A stretch of 29,993 nucleotides of DNA from LSUCC0057 sp048549915 (GTDB lineage Bacteria > Pseudomonadota > Gammaproteobacteria > Pseudomonadales > Porticoccaceae), in assembly GCA_048549915.1 (NCBI GenBank), contig JBLYYE010000040.1:1-29993 (forward strand). The letters run 5' to 3'. The notes under the pieces are model-generated. The model was not told the origin of the DNA. It ran no database searches and worked only from the letters and a program-made list of their open reading frames with translations. Shown one piece after another: positions 7,534-16,742 of this stretch. The stretch's first letter is position 1. Each line of letters opens with the position of its first letter. The position numbers were made by a program, and so were the translations under genes.

Positions 7534-8535
7534 CTAAACACCAGCCTTAAACGCATCAAGCAGTTGCTGCAAATCCTTTGGCCGGTCTACCTGCCAGTGC
7601 ATCAGCTGCTGGGTAACTGGATGGAGTAGAGCCAGCTCGCGAGCGTGCAGAGCCTGGCGAGGAAAACTGGCTATAGCCTCTGCCAATACTGGCGGACAGC
7701 CTTTAAAGGGACGCGCGCGGCCACCATAAGTAGCATCGCCAACCAAAGGCCAGCGATTGTGGGCCATATGCACTCTTATCTGATGGGTGCGGCCGGTCTC
7801 TAACTTGACCGCCAGATGGGTATAGCCGGGGAAACGCTGCAGTATTGAAAAGTGAGAGATAGCCGGCTTGCCGTTTGCAACTACCGCCATCAGCTTGCGC
7901 TGCTTGAGATGGCGACCAATAGGCTCATCAATGCTACCGCCGGCAGTCGGCTCTCCCACCACCACTGCCTCGTATTGGCGTGAGACCGTGCGCGCCTGCA
8001 GTTGTCCGACCAGCGACGCCTGTGCGGTTAAGGTGCGAGCAACTACCATTAGACCTGTCGTGTCTTTATCCAGACGATGCACGATACCAGCTCGGGGCAC
8101 CTGAACCAGCTCGGGGTAACGAAATAACAATCCGTTCAGCAGTGTGCCGCTGCGGTTGCCCACGGCAGGGTGCACGACCAGTCCCGCGGGTTTGTTAATC
8201 ACTATCAAGCTGTCATCTTCATAGACAACCTCTAGATCCATCTGCTCTGCTTGCCAGTCGCCCTGCTCTTCCAATTGCGCTGCTAGACTGAGCATCTCAC
8301 CGCCGCGAAGTTTTTGTTTGGCCTGCCCGGGCTCGCCGTTTACCCGCAATTCACCTGTTTTAATCCAGCTTTGCAGGCGCCCGCGCGAATAGTCGGGGAA
8401 CAATTGTGCAGCTGCAGCGTCCAAGCGCTGTCCGAGTGCCTCAAGTGGCACCTCTGCACTCAGCTCAATGGACTGTTCTGTAGAGCCGAGTAAAATTGGT
8501 TGTTGCTCTAGGTCACTCAATTGCTGTTGGCCCAT
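7534..8535 (-). CDS. rluD: 23S rRNA pseudouridine synthase RluD (positions 1911/1915/1917)
   Basis: This 333-residue RluA-family enzyme isomerises uridines in helix 69 of 23S rRNA. An N-terminal S4 RNA-binding domain (about 25-90: LGQRLDAAAAQLFPDYSRGRL, SWIKTGELRVNG) precedes the catalytic domain. VVINKPAGLVVHPAVGNRSGTLLNGL leads to GIVHRLDKDTTGLMVVAR, with the catalytic Asp at about residue 154. LETGRTHQIRVHMA follows. Length and neighbours (pgeF downstream, bamD divergent upstream) match RluD rather than RluA or RluC. The SD is poor; AGG abuts the ATG. Confidence 0.95.
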   Translation of the reverse strand: MGQQQLSDLEQQPILLGSTEQSIELSAEVPLEALGQRLDAAAAQLFPDYSRGRLQSWIKTGELRVNGEPGQAKQKLRGGEMLSLAAQLEEQGDWQAEQMDLEVVYEDDSLIVINKPAGLVVHPAVGNRSGTLLNGLLFRYPELVQVPRAGIVHRLDKDTTGLMVVARTLTAQASLVGQLQARTVSRQYEAVVVGEPTAGGSIDEPIGRHLKQRKLMAVVANGKPAISHFSILQRFPGYTHLAVKLETGRTHQIRVHMAHNRWPLVGDATYGGRARPFKGCPPVLAEAIASFPRQALHARELALLHPVTQQLMHWQVDRPKDLQQLLDAFKAGV

Positions 8536-8626
8536 CCTATGTGGTTAAATGTTGCCGCAAAGATAACTGTGTTAGCCCTTCTTTTGTGAGGCGCCATCAC
8601 CCTGCTCAAACTCCAGAGAATATACC

Positions 8627-9634
8627 ATGAAAACAACGGCAAAATCGGCTCTACTTGTGTTCACGATGGCAGTTGCCACACTACCTATGAGCGGTTGCAG
8701 CTGGCTTGGCGGTGAGGATTCCGAGCCGCGAGAAGACGCGGCAGGCATGACTGAGCAAGAATTCTTTGAGCGCATCGAAGCCAGCTTGGACAGCAAAAAC
8801 TGGCGTATGGCGATTGAAAATCTGCGCTTACTAGAGTCGCAATTTCCGTTTGGCAAATATGCAGAGCAGGCTCAACTGGAATTGATTTTTGCCCTCTACC
8901 GAACCGGCGATTACGAAGAGGCGATAGCCGCAGCAGAACGCTTTGTGCGCCTGCACCCGCAGCACGCTAGTGTCGACTACGCATTTTATCTTAAAGGGCT
9001 TTCAGAGCTCTCACAGACCCAGGGCTTTTTCGATAGCTTTTTGCCGACCGACCCATCGCTGCGCGACCCAGGCAGTGCGCGCGATGCCTTTGCCACTCTC
9101 ACTGAGATGCTAAACAGATTTCCCAATAGCCGCTACGCTGCAGATGCTCGCAAACGTCTGATCAACTTACGCAACACGCTGGCCCGGTCAGAAATTAATG
9201 TCGCCAACTACTACTTTAAGCGCGGCGCCTATCTTGCTGCAGTCAATCGCGGACGCTTCGTGGTTGAAAATTTCCAAACCACACCCGCTGTCCCCGATGG
9301 TCTGGCGGTAATGGCTCAAGGTTACTACCGTTTGGAGATGTTTGAACTGGCCGACAACTCTGTGCGCACCCTGGCAGCCAACTACCCGGACTACCCTGCA
9401 CTGAACAGCGCTGGCGAGTTTGATTACAAAATAGCACTGGCCAAAGACGACCGCGCTTTTCTAGACCGCATCACCTTTGGCGTGTTCAGTGGCGAGCGAC
9501 CACCCGCCTACGATACGCGCAAGCAGTACAATATCACCTACCGCGAAGCCGAGAAAATTGACCCAAATGATGCCACCAAGACACCGCGCTCATTTTGGAA
9601 TCGGATCAGTTTTGGGCTGCTAGATAACGACTAA
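8627..9634 (+). CDS. bamD: Outer-membrane assembly lipoprotein BamD (ComL)
   Basis: BamD is the essential TPR lipoprotein of the BAM complex that folds outer-membrane beta-barrels. The signal peptide ends in a lipobox (PMSGC, Cys24) followed by Ser, so sorting to the outer membrane is expected. TPR-like helical pairs run from about residue 40 to 245, for example NWRMAIENLRLLESQFPFGKY and GDYEEAIAAAERFVRLHP. The SRYAADARKRLINLRNTLA and NVANYYFKRGAYLAAVNR segments are strongly BamD-like. At 335 residues it is longer than E. coli BamD (245); Pseudomonas BamD has a similar extended C-terminus. It is divergent from rluD, the conserved arrangement. Confidence 0.95.
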   Translation: MKTTAKSALLVFTMAVATLPMSGCSWLGGEDSEPREDAAGMTEQEFFERIEASLDSKNWRMAIENLRLLESQFPFGKYAEQAQLELIFALYRTGDYEEAIAAAERFVRLHPQHASVDYAFYLKGLSELSQTQGFFDSFLPTDPSLRDPGSARDAFATLTEMLNRFPNSRYAADARKRLINLRNTLARSEINVANYYFKRGAYLAAVNRGRFVVENFQTTPAVPDGLAVMAQGYYRLEMFELADNSVRTLAANYPDYPALNSAGEFDYKIALAKDDRAFLDRITFGVFSGERPPAYDTRKQYNITYREAEKIDPNDATKTPRSFWNRISFGLLDND

Positions 9635-9658
9635 TTCAAACTAGGGAGTAGAGTTGCC

Positions 9659-10498
9659 GTGAGCTTGCGAGATACCATTATTGCTGAGATGAAGGTTCTT
9701 CCCCAGATAGACGCAGCAGCAGAGATCGCCCGCAGAGTCGAGTTTATACAGCGTCAACTGCAGGCCGCCCAGGCCACTTCTCTGGTGCTGGGCATCAGCG
9801 GCGGTGTTGACTCATCCACCTGTGGCCGTTTAGCTCAGTTGGCAGTTGATGGGCTCAATGCGTCTGGGAACGAAAAAACCTATCAGTTTATCGCTGTGCG
9901 CCTGCCCTATGGAGTGCAAGCCGACGAACACGACGCACAGTGCGCATTAGCTTTTATCCGCCCCAGCCAGCAACTCACCGTTAACATCAAATTTGGCGCA
10001 GACGGCATCCACGAGGAGGCTATCGGCATGCTGGTAGAACACGGTGTTGTCAGCGATCTGGATCACGCTAAGGCTGACTTCACCAAAGGCAATACTAAAG
10101 CCCGCACACGCATGGCAGTGCAGTACCAAATTGCTGGCATGCTCAACGGCTTGGTACTGGGGACCGACCACTCGGCTGAAAACATAACCGGGTTTTACAC
10201 TAAGTTTGGCGATGGCGCCTGCGATTTGGCGCCGCTGTTTGGTCTCAGTAAACGGCAAGTTCGCCAACTAGCAGAGAGCATGGGCGCACCGGCCGAGTTG
10301 GTTCACAAAACTCCGACTGCCGATCTCGAATGTTTGGACCCTCAAAAAGCCGACGAGCAAGTGTTGGGAATCAGTTACGATGAGATCGATGATTTTCTCG
10401 AAGGTAAAACTGTCTCAACTGAAGTGGCCGAAAAACTCATTGCCATCTATCTACGTACCCAGCACAAGCGCCTACCCATACCAACCGTTTACGACTAA
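9659..10498 (+). CDS. nadE: Ammonia-dependent NAD+ synthetase
   Basis: NadE amidates nicotinic acid adenine dinucleotide with ammonia and ATP to form NAD+. The PP-loop ATP motif SGGVDSS lies at about residues 47-53. LGTDHSAENITGFYTKFGDGACDLAPLFGLSKRQVR and the C-terminal KTPTADLE...DEQVLGISYDEIDDFLEGK are diagnostic of the E. coli-type short form. The 279-residue length matches, and there is no glutaminase (nitrilase) domain. GTG is used as start, preceded by GGGAG about 10 nt upstream. It lies 24 bp after bamD and is probably co-transcribed. It converges on pilY1 across 10 bp with no visible terminator. Confidence 0.96.
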   Translation: MSLRDTIIAEMKVLPQIDAAAEIARRVEFIQRQLQAAQATSLVLGISGGVDSSTCGRLAQLAVDGLNASGNEKTYQFIAVRLPYGVQADEHDAQCALAFIRPSQQLTVNIKFGADGIHEEAIGMLVEHGVVSDLDHAKADFTKGNTKARTRMAVQYQIAGMLNGLVLGTDHSAENITGFYTKFGDGACDLAPLFGLSKRQVRQLAESMGAPAELVHKTPTADLECLDPQKADEQVLGISYDEIDDFLEGKTVSTEVAEKLIAIYLRTQHKRLPIPTVYD

Positions 10499-10508
10499 AA
10501 CGCTAGTG

Positions 10509-13500
10509 CTATTCGCGGCCGCGGTTGCTGCGCCACCACAACTTTTTGCGTGTTGCCAACGGCTTGCTGGTGGCCTGCTCGGCATGCACGCCAAACATCA
10601 CCCCGCTCACGGTTTTATCCCCTAGCACCACAGTAAAACCGACCGGTGGCGGCAGTAATCCACCGCCAGGAACACTGCTCCAATTGCGCTGTGCATTGCT
10701 TTGGCCCTCTAGGGTGAAGGGGTCAAACAGATAGACCCGCGCCTCGCCCAGTGCATTGCAGCTATCGGTACTGCTAGGTAGGTTAGTGGCGAAGGTGCTC
10801 AATCCATTGGACGTTAACACTCGGCTGACGGTTTTCTCGCCGGGCTCAAGCATAAAACGCCAACCACGCGCATAGCGGACGGCGTCAGCCGTGGTTAACT
10901 CACTGGGCACGGTGAGTATTTGCGAGCCGTCGCTGTTGGTTGCAAGAGTCAGTAAGTCACTGGGCGTCAGTGCCGCTGCGTTCGCATCTATAGTGCCAAG
11001 CTGGCGGTAATCCCGCACCAGATAGAGCGCATCTTGATTGCCGCTGTCGAGTGGGTCTTCGCGATCGCCACTACCGATAAGCAGTGCATCGTAAGCCCCA
11101 TCGGGCCCAATCGAGACATCGGGGGCAAAGAGAAATTTGCTCTCTCTACCGACATCCAGCATAACTGTTGCGCGCCACTCTGAACGCAATGCGTTACCAA
11201 TATCGACACGCCACAACTGGCCGCCGGTATCGCCAAAATAGATTCTGTCTGCGGTGCCGTCACTGTTTCTATCAATTACCGCCAACTCGCTGGGCACACT
11301 GTACTGCAAGCGGCTGTCAATAAAACTCACCGGCGCATCACCGGCGTGATTCGACGCCTGCCATAGGGTCTCGCCAGTGATTGCGTCGAGCGCAATGATG
11401 CCGCGCCCCATCGTGTGAGTCGCCGTTGTATCACGCTGGTCGTCGACTGCGGGGTCATAGCCTAAACCCATAAACAACACTGGCTGTGTCTGCCCTGCGG
11501 CATCGACAATAACGGGCTTAGACCAGCTCTGCCCCAGCTCACTGAGACCATCGCTGGCGCTGCGGCGCCACATTAGTGCCGGTTCTAACGGATCGGTGAC
11601 ATCGATTGCGTAAATGTAACGACCTCCGCGTCGAGCAGTGAGGTAGATATACGCTTTGACCAGCTGTTGCTGTCCATTTTCGTCAGCAGCATATTCGACG
11701 TAACGCCCTACACCACCATCAAAGAAAAAAGCTTTCGGCGCGAAGCCCTGGGCATCCACTGCTGCATTGTTCGCATACAGTTTGCCGAGCGCGTCAAATT
11801 GCTCCGGGGCTACAAAGCTCCACACTTCCCAACCGTTATCGCTGCCGACACCTTCGTCGCTGCCACCGCGCACTGCACGGAACAGCCCATCGTTGGCTCC
11901 GTAAAAGAGATAAATGCCCTTGTCGCCGTAGTTAATTGCCACCGGCTGGCTGTGCACCACATCGCCGTGCAAATAGGGTCGACGGCTTGAGCGATTGTGC
12001 AGATCTTCAGTATCTTGGCCCGACAGCCACTCGAGCAGTTGATCGCGCTGAGTGGTATCTGAAAGATTGAGCTGCTGCTGTGAAACTGCAGTTGTGTCCA
12101 AAGGCACCAGCCCATTGCAGCTGCTGTTGCACGTTAACTGTCTACGTGTCGGCTGAAACTCGCGCAGCGCTTGGGCGACCCCACCTCGCTCGACCTCGCG
12201 GCCATCTGGGCTCTCGCTCTCTTGATAATCGCCCTCGCTAGTTTCGGGTAATTCGCGCCAATAATTAAAAGAGGTATTGCGCGTCCAAAAGCTGCGCGCT
12301 TGAGGGTAGACAAAACCGCTGATGAGATCTTCCGCCACATTGCCATCGGCATCCTCCAAACGCGGGCGATTATCGCCACTCAAACCAATCTGGTAGAGCT
12401 TTAGATTACCGCGCCAACGCTGTTGATTATCTGGGCGGAACAACCCCATGTAGACTTGGTTTTCGTTGGTACCGCGGGCATTGACAGAAATGGGCAAGGC
12501 CAAGCCGGCAAATACTGAGTTGCGCTCAAGTACCGCAGTTAGGCTGGCCGAGAGTTGCTCTAACAGCCCCTCAACACTGCCCACTGGCCAGTACCCCCCA
12601 GTGCCGCGTCTACCGGCACTGTAGAGAAGCTGACGAACACCTGCCTCACTGCGACTGAGGCCGCTATAGTCACGATAATCTAGGCTGGCATTACCCGGAT
12701 CGTAAAGCTCACCCCGATCGTTGCGTTTATCAAACAAATCGATAACTCGAGTGGCGATATTTTGTCGGCCAGCCTGGTCGGCATCGAAATCTCGGTTGGC
12801 CAAAAAATGAGCATATTCATCTAACCAGTTGGCTTGAGAGCTGTTTATCGGTAGCTGAAAAGGATAACTTGGGTTGCGCCTGCCAGACTCTGATAACAGT
12901 AGCTGCTCTGCGCTATTGTTCTCTGCAACGCCCGGTGCACCGCTGTTGATCAATGTGACTAAATGCAGTGGACAGCTGCCGTCACCGCTGGGCTTGCGGT
13001 ACTGTGCACCGACAAAGGCATCGCCCGCATAACCCTCGGCGCGGCTGCCATCAAATTGAGCATTAAGCTGGCCGGCGCGAGCGCTATCGCCCTGAAACCA
13101 GAGGTTGGCCTCATGCAGTGCTAAGGTCGTCGGTGTGATGGCTGCCGCCGGCAAGCTCATAGAGCGCTGAAACAGCGTTAGGTCAAAGTCTGCTTGTGTC
13201 TCGTTGCCGCTAACTGGGTCTATAAAGTAAACCGTTGCTCGGTCACTGTCATTTGGCCAAGGGAGAAGCAGTTGCGCATCGCATTGGGCTTTTTCGCGCG
13301 GCGATAACTCTCCGCTCAAACAAAACAACCGCTGCTTTAGCGCAGCCACAGCCGCTGCGCGCTCAGCGCTGTTGGAGAGCGGCATAAAACTCAGCCACGG
13401 CTCACCACCCGCAGTGCGCCCAACATCGCTTAAACCCATCACTCCAATCTCAAGTGATGGATTACCGCTGCCTGACAAACGACTCTCCAGCGAATCAAAA

Positions 13501-13700
13501 AACTTATACAGCCCCTCATGCACAATCGCACGCTGGCTAGTACCGTTAAGCTCAGCCTCCCAGTTTGTGGAGTTGTCGATTAGCAGAAGTAGCTTGATGG
13601 CTTTTTCTTGATCAGAGCTAACACGAAATATATCTAAATCAGATGCGGCAACTGATTCGACGCACGATATCAAAAGGGCTGCTATTAAAATCTTATTCAT
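10509..13700 (-). CDS. pilY1: Type IV pilus biogenesis / tip adhesin PilY1
   Basis: PilY1 sits at the type IV pilus tip with the minor pilins. It affects pilus extension and retraction, adhesion and surface sensing. The 1063-residue product has a signal peptide (MNKILIAALLISCVESVAAS). Next comes a vWA-like domain with a modified MIDAS (LLLLIDNSTNW, DxSxN). The C-terminal half, from about residue 575, is the PilY1 beta-propeller: GDVVHSQPVAINYG, YLFYGANDGLFRAV, YIYAIDVTDPLEPALMWR. A calcium-type loop DRNSDGTAD lies near residue 810. The ATG at 13700 overlaps the pilX stop as ATGA; a GTG 9 nt upstream (13709) is the alternative start. It is the last gene of the minor-pilin operon, as in Pseudomonas. 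Confidence 0.93.
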   Translation of the reverse strand: MNKILIAALLISCVESVAASDLDIFRVSSDQEKAIKLLLLIDNSTNWEAELNGTSQRAIVHEGLYKFFDSLESRLSGSGNPSLEIGVMGLSDVGRTAGGEPWLSFMPLSNSAERAAAVAALKQRLFCLSGELSPREKAQCDAQLLLPWPNDSDRATVYFIDPVSGNETQADFDLTLFQRSMSLPAAAITPTTLALHEANLWFQGDSARAGQLNAQFDGSRAEGYAGDAFVGAQYRKPSGDGSCPLHLVTLINSGAPGVAENNSAEQLLLSESGRRNPSYPFQLPINSSQANWLDEYAHFLANRDFDADQAGRQNIATRVIDLFDKRNDRGELYDPGNASLDYRDYSGLSRSEAGVRQLLYSAGRRGTGGYWPVGSVEGLLEQLSASLTAVLERNSVFAGLALPISVNARGTNENQVYMGLFRPDNQQRWRGNLKLYQIGLSGDNRPRLEDADGNVAEDLISGFVYPQARSFWTRNTSFNYWRELPETSEGDYQESESPDGREVERGGVAQALREFQPTRRQLTCNSSCNGLVPLDTTAVSQQQLNLSDTTQRDQLLEWLSGQDTEDLHNRSSRRPYLHGDVVHSQPVAINYGDKGIYLFYGANDGLFRAVRGGSDEGVGSDNGWEVWSFVAPEQFDALGKLYANNAAVDAQGFAPKAFFFDGGVGRYVEYAADENGQQQLVKAYIYLTARRGGRYIYAIDVTDPLEPALMWRRSASDGLSELGQSWSKPVIVDAAGQTQPVLFMGLGYDPAVDDQRDTTATHTMGRGIIALDAITGETLWQASNHAGDAPVSFIDSRLQYSVPSELAVIDRNSDGTADRIYFGDTGGQLWRVDIGNALRSEWRATVMLDVGRESKFLFAPDVSIGPDGAYDALLIGSGDREDPLDSGNQDALYLVRDYRQLGTIDANAAALTPSDLLTLATNSDGSQILTVPSELTTADAVRYARGWRFMLEPGEKTVSRVLTSNGLSTFATNLPSSTDSCNALGEARVYLFDPFTLEGQSNAQRNWSSVPGGGLLPPPVGFTVVLGDKTVSGVMFGVHAEQATSKPLATRKKLWWRSNRGRE

Positions 13701-14194
13701 CCTTCGCACCCCGGCAAACCGCTGCGATGAAAAAAACTTATACCCTGGCGCGCCGCAATTCCGGCGCGGCTGAAGTCATTACTGCTGTCGCGACGCCGAT
13801 CTAACACCGCGACTTGTACATCCCAAAGGTAACTGGCATGGCAAGGTGCGGTGGAGTCCATATTAATGCTGCAACCCAAACCGGACTGTTTGCCCACATA
13901 GCGGATGTGGCACTGCAGCGCAGCATCCATTGTCTCTGCCTGCGCATCCATTTCTCCGCAGCTGATATCGGCCTGCTGACAAATTAAAAAATGTCCGGGG
14001 TTACTGATTACTGATTCTACTGTGCGTTCAACCAAACTCTGCAACTCCAGGCTGCGTTGCTGATTGGCCAGCAATAAAGTCTGCACTGAGTGGCTGCGCA
14101 CTGCAGCGGTGACAGTCAATGCCAGCAGCAATAACAGTATAAGGGTGACAGCCAGTACTGCGCCCTGACTGTGATAGCGGTTGCCGCTATTCAT
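13697..14194 (-). CDS. pilX: Minor pilin PilX
   Basis: This 165-residue protein starts with a short basic leader and the PilX-type N-terminus (HSQGAVLAVTLILLLLLALTVTAAVRSHS). The G-A cleavage site is followed directly by the hydrophobic helix, and the Glu5 typical of major pilins is missing. The C-terminal half has six or so cysteines around ICQQADISCGEM, ALQCHIR, GLGCSI and APCHAS. PilX belongs to the tip/priming complex with PilV, PilW, FimU and PilY1. It overlaps pilW upstream and pilY1 downstream, each by 4 nt (ATGA). Assignment rests on the N-terminus and gene order. Confidence 0.85.
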   Translation of the reverse strand: MNSGNRYHSQGAVLAVTLILLLLLALTVTAAVRSHSVQTLLLANQQRSLELQSLVERTVESVISNPGHFLICQQADISCGEMDAQAETMDAALQCHIRYVGKQSGLGCSINMDSTAPCHASYLWDVQVAVLDRRRDSSNDFSRAGIAARQGISFFHRSGLPGCEG

Positions 14195-15192
14195 GGCGCG
14201 CTTCTGCGCATTGCCGGGCTCGCTAAGCGCACCGAACCTGAGAACAGCCGCCTCAGCAAACCGTCATCTGTCGTTGTCAATTGCTTGCCTGCGTAACTAA
14301 AAGTTTTGACCGGTTGTGTCTTTAGAGTGATATCGCCAACCAACAATAGGTGGAAGTTAATCATAACCACACTCGCCCACTGCTCTGGCGTGCTGGGCTC
14401 AGCCAACCAAAGGTTTGGGCTGCCATCGCGGCTGGTATCGATCCCGTACTCAATCTGGAAGTCTTCTACCCCTTCGGCAATAGTGCGGGCATTTTTATAA
14501 CGGCCCTCATCTAAGTAGATCCGTCTAAACTCACCCGCCTCAGTGATATAAAAAATATCTTCTAGATAACGCCACACTGCTCCACCCATCAGTGCACGGT
14601 TACTGCCATCACCTTTGACAAATTTAACCAGGCTAACGCTAGCAGCGTTAGATACCAAGTAGTGCTGACAACTAGACAATGACCGATTAATAGTTCGTGC
14701 GCCGGTGGCTTCTGAGAGGGCCGGCGTAAAACCGACACGGCGCAATACCAGTAGATCAGTCCCCACAGCTGGGACGATATTGAGGCTGGTTTGGGCATCA
14801 CAACTAGCACTCTCTTTAGAGCTAATTGAACTGCGTTGATCGCTGCAAACCAATGAGCCGCTGCTGTTGTTGATACCGGCAGCCGGAAAGCTCAGCTGTT
14901 CATTTGCAACCGCAAAATCAAAAAATTGACAGAGGTCAGCAGGCCCATCATTGGGCTCAGTAACAGCAGCACTGTATCCGTAAAATCCAGCACTATTAAT
15001 TTCTCGACGCAGCAGCTCAGAGAGATATCGGCCTGTTTCATTAAGTTGTTGGTTACGCAGCAGAGCCGCCTGAGCGCGCGAGCTAGTCAAGTAAACATCT
15101 AGCACCAACCAAGAGAGTGCGATACCGAGCGCCATCGCCACGAGCAGCTCAACCATTGAAAAACCTTGCTGACGGTAGCTAGATCGTCTCAT
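14191..15192 (-). CDS. pilW: Minor pilin PilW
   Basis: This 333-residue pilin-like protein has a prepilin leader MRRSSYRQQG cleaved before FSMVELLVAMALGIALSWLVLDVY. The mature protein begins with Phe and has Glu5, as recognised by PilD. The helix continues as NQQLNETGRYLSELLRREINSAGFYGY, a PilW hallmark. The C-terminal part includes EGVEDFQIEYGID, the typical beta-sheet segment of this family. It forms part of the minor-pilin priming complex. Its ATG overlaps the pilV stop (ATGA), and its stop overlaps the pilX start in the same way. Confidence 0.92.
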   Translation of the reverse strand: MRRSSYRQQGFSMVELLVAMALGIALSWLVLDVYLTSSRAQAALLRNQQLNETGRYLSELLRREINSAGFYGYSAAVTEPNDGPADLCQFFDFAVANEQLSFPAAGINNSSGSLVCSDQRSSISSKESASCDAQTSLNIVPAVGTDLLVLRRVGFTPALSEATGARTINRSLSSCQHYLVSNAASVSLVKFVKGDGSNRALMGGAVWRYLEDIFYITEAGEFRRIYLDEGRYKNARTIAEGVEDFQIEYGIDTSRDGSPNLWLAEPSTPEQWASVVMINFHLLLVGDITLKTQPVKTFSYAGKQLTTTDDGLLRRLFSGSVRLASPAMRRSAP

Positions 15193-15752
15193 TGGCTTAA
15201 TTGCGCAAATTCAATAACAGTTTGCTCACTGAGGTAACCGCGCTCACTAGCAATCACAGGGCTACAGTGGCTTGGCGCTGCACCACCCTCAGTAGCTGCC
15301 CAGACCACGGTTATTCGGTAGCTGCGGTTAGGTTCTAACTCTGTGATACAACCTGCCACACCGGGCAAAATGGGTATACGTTGCTCGTCTACTTTTTCTT
15401 GTTCACCCGCCAGCAACAAAGCCCAAGCGGTTATATCCTGTTCGGCTACTTGCTGGCTCGCCAGAGTGCCGAAGGCTTGGCAGTCGAGCGATTGATCTGT
15501 TGCTGCAACGCCAATATTACTGGCCATAGCTGGGTAACAACCCAAGGCAGCCTCATTCGCCTTCAACCTCTCAGATATAAATTGAACGGTTTGCTGAGCG
15601 TGGCTGCGCTGCTGTTGCGACCATTGTGAGAGCATCAGACGGTTGTTGAGAGAAGCATAGCCAATGATGGCAACGCTGAAAATTAACAGCGCCACCAATA
15701 ACTCAATCATAGTGAATCCGCTCTGCCGGCTTTTGTCTACAGCTACTCGCAC
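15189..15752 (-). CDS. pilV: Minor pilin PilV
   Basis: From the GTG at 15752 the product is 187 residues: leader MRVAVDKSRQSG, then FTMIELLVALLIFSVAIIGYASL, with Phe1 and Glu5 of a class III signal. I chose this start because it gives a normal 12-residue leader and has GGGAG about 7 nt upstream. The longest frame, from 15857, would add 35 unlikely residues lying inside fimT. The gene overlaps fimT by 10 bp and pilW by 4 bp. The PilV call rests on position between FimT/FimU and PilW and on the QFISERLKANEAALGCYP-type helix. Confidence 0.87.
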   Translation of the reverse strand: MRVAVDKSRQSGFTMIELLVALLIFSVAIIGYASLNNRLMLSQWSQQQRSHAQQTVQFISERLKANEAALGCYPAMASNIGVAATDQSLDCQAFGTLASQQVAEQDITAWALLLAGEQEKVDEQRIPILPGVAGCITELEPNRSYRITVVWAATEGGAAPSHCSPVIASERGYLSEQTVIEFAQLSQ

Positions 15753-16249
15753 GGCCTCTCTCCCTCGGCCACTGCCAACAACTGTGGAACCCCGGTACTG
15801 CGCAATAGTAACGACAACGCCAGCTCTGGCCGCTGGCTGTCTATCAGAGAGAAACACACCGGCGCAGTAGAGTCCTCTTTACTGCGCCCGTCGCGATTGT
15901 AAAAGAGGGCCGCGCCGGGAAGATCCTCACGCGTAACAGCTATCTTTTGCGTGGCGCGCCAGCGCAGGCAGCGCAATGCGTCACTACACCCTGAGCTACC
16001 TTCCATTACCCACTCAGCACTCATCTCGCCGCTCTCAGCTAACAGCAGCGCGACATCGTAACCACTATTGATCGCCTCGCTGCGCACTAAGCTCAGCGCC
16101 TCTGTTAAGGCCAACCCCGTATTGTAAAGACGTTTTTTAGCCACCCAGTTGTTAAATGAGGGCAATGCTGTAGTGATTAAAACTGTAGCCACAGCCAAGG
16201 TTATCAACAGTTCAAGTAAGGTAAACCCCTGAAAACGGCGCACTACCAT
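15743..16249 (-). CDS. fimT: FimT/FimU-type minor pilin (GspH family)
   Basis: This 168-residue protein has leader MVVRRFQG and mature N-terminus FTLLELLITLAVATVLITTALPSFNNWV. The sequence RLYNTGLALTEALSLVRSEAINSGYDVALL is the diagnostic GspH/FimT signature. The C-terminal half is a GspH-like beta-sandwich with cysteines (SSGCSDALRCLRW, APVCFSL, ERPCE). In Pseudomonas fimU occupies this place ahead of pilV, so the protein may be FimU by function. The ATG overlaps the preceding pilin gene's stop by 7 bp, and the 3' end overlaps pilV by 10 bp. Confidence 0.87.
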   Translation of the reverse strand: MVVRRFQGFTLLELLITLAVATVLITTALPSFNNWVAKKRLYNTGLALTEALSLVRSEAINSGYDVALLLAESGEMSAEWVMEGSSGCSDALRCLRWRATQKIAVTREDLPGAALFYNRDGRSKEDSTAPVCFSLIDSQRPELALSLLLRSTGVPQLLAVAEGERPCE

Positions 16250-16680
16250 AGCTCCACTGGCAGACGATTGCCTTGCTCATCAATTTGTAGCGTCGCCTCC
16301 CCACTCATCCTGCCATCACCGACAGGAGTCGCCGTCGCACTGAACTGCTGGGCGACACCACCGCGATGAGTTACTGCCAAGGTATAGTTTGCTGTGACTT
16401 TATTCGGCAGCCCAATCGACAGTTCACTGATCACCGCCGTATTGTCCTCCAGCTCTAAATAGCTACCGTGCTCAAGCAAGCGCAGCTGCTGCTGTATGGC
16501 AATATCTAGAAGTACTTGCTGTGTTTGTGCGCGTATAACTCGTTGTTGATACCCCTTGTATGAGGGGTAGGCGGTAGCGGCCAATAGAGTCAGCACTGTT
16601 ATAACAATAAGCAGCTCAATTAATGTAAAGCCGCGTTGCGCTGATGCTGGAATACGATTTTGCTCAACAGAGAAAGACAT
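16243..16680 (-). CDS. pilE: PilE-like type IV minor pilin
   Basis: The product is 145 residues from the ATG at 16680: leader MSFSVEQNRIPASAQRG, then FTLIELLIVITVLTLLAATAYPSYKGYQQRV. RAQTQQVLLDIAIQQQLRLLEHGSY is typical of the PilE minor pilins that couple the priming complex to the major pilin. Here the gene precedes fimT; in Pseudomonas pilE comes last. A longer frame starting with TTG at 16758 would overlap the upstream gene and add 26 non-leader residues, so I rejected it. The SD is weak. The mature protein has no cysteine pair near its C-terminus. Confidence 0.82.
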   Translation of the reverse strand: MSFSVEQNRIPASAQRGFTLIELLIVITVLTLLAATAYPSYKGYQQRVIRAQTQQVLLDIAIQQQLRLLEHGSYLELEDNTAVISELSIGLPNKVTANYTLAVTHRGGVAQQFSATATPVGDGRMSGEATLQIDEQGNRLPVELW

Positions 16681-16742
16681 GATTATTGCTCTAAGAATCC
16701 TCAGCCATTCTATCGACTCTTCCCGCTCAGGAGAAATATGGG

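Noticed and set aside
15753..15857. Longer N-terminus for pilV
   Set aside because: It would lie entirely inside fimT and place 35 extra residues before the prepilin cleavage site.
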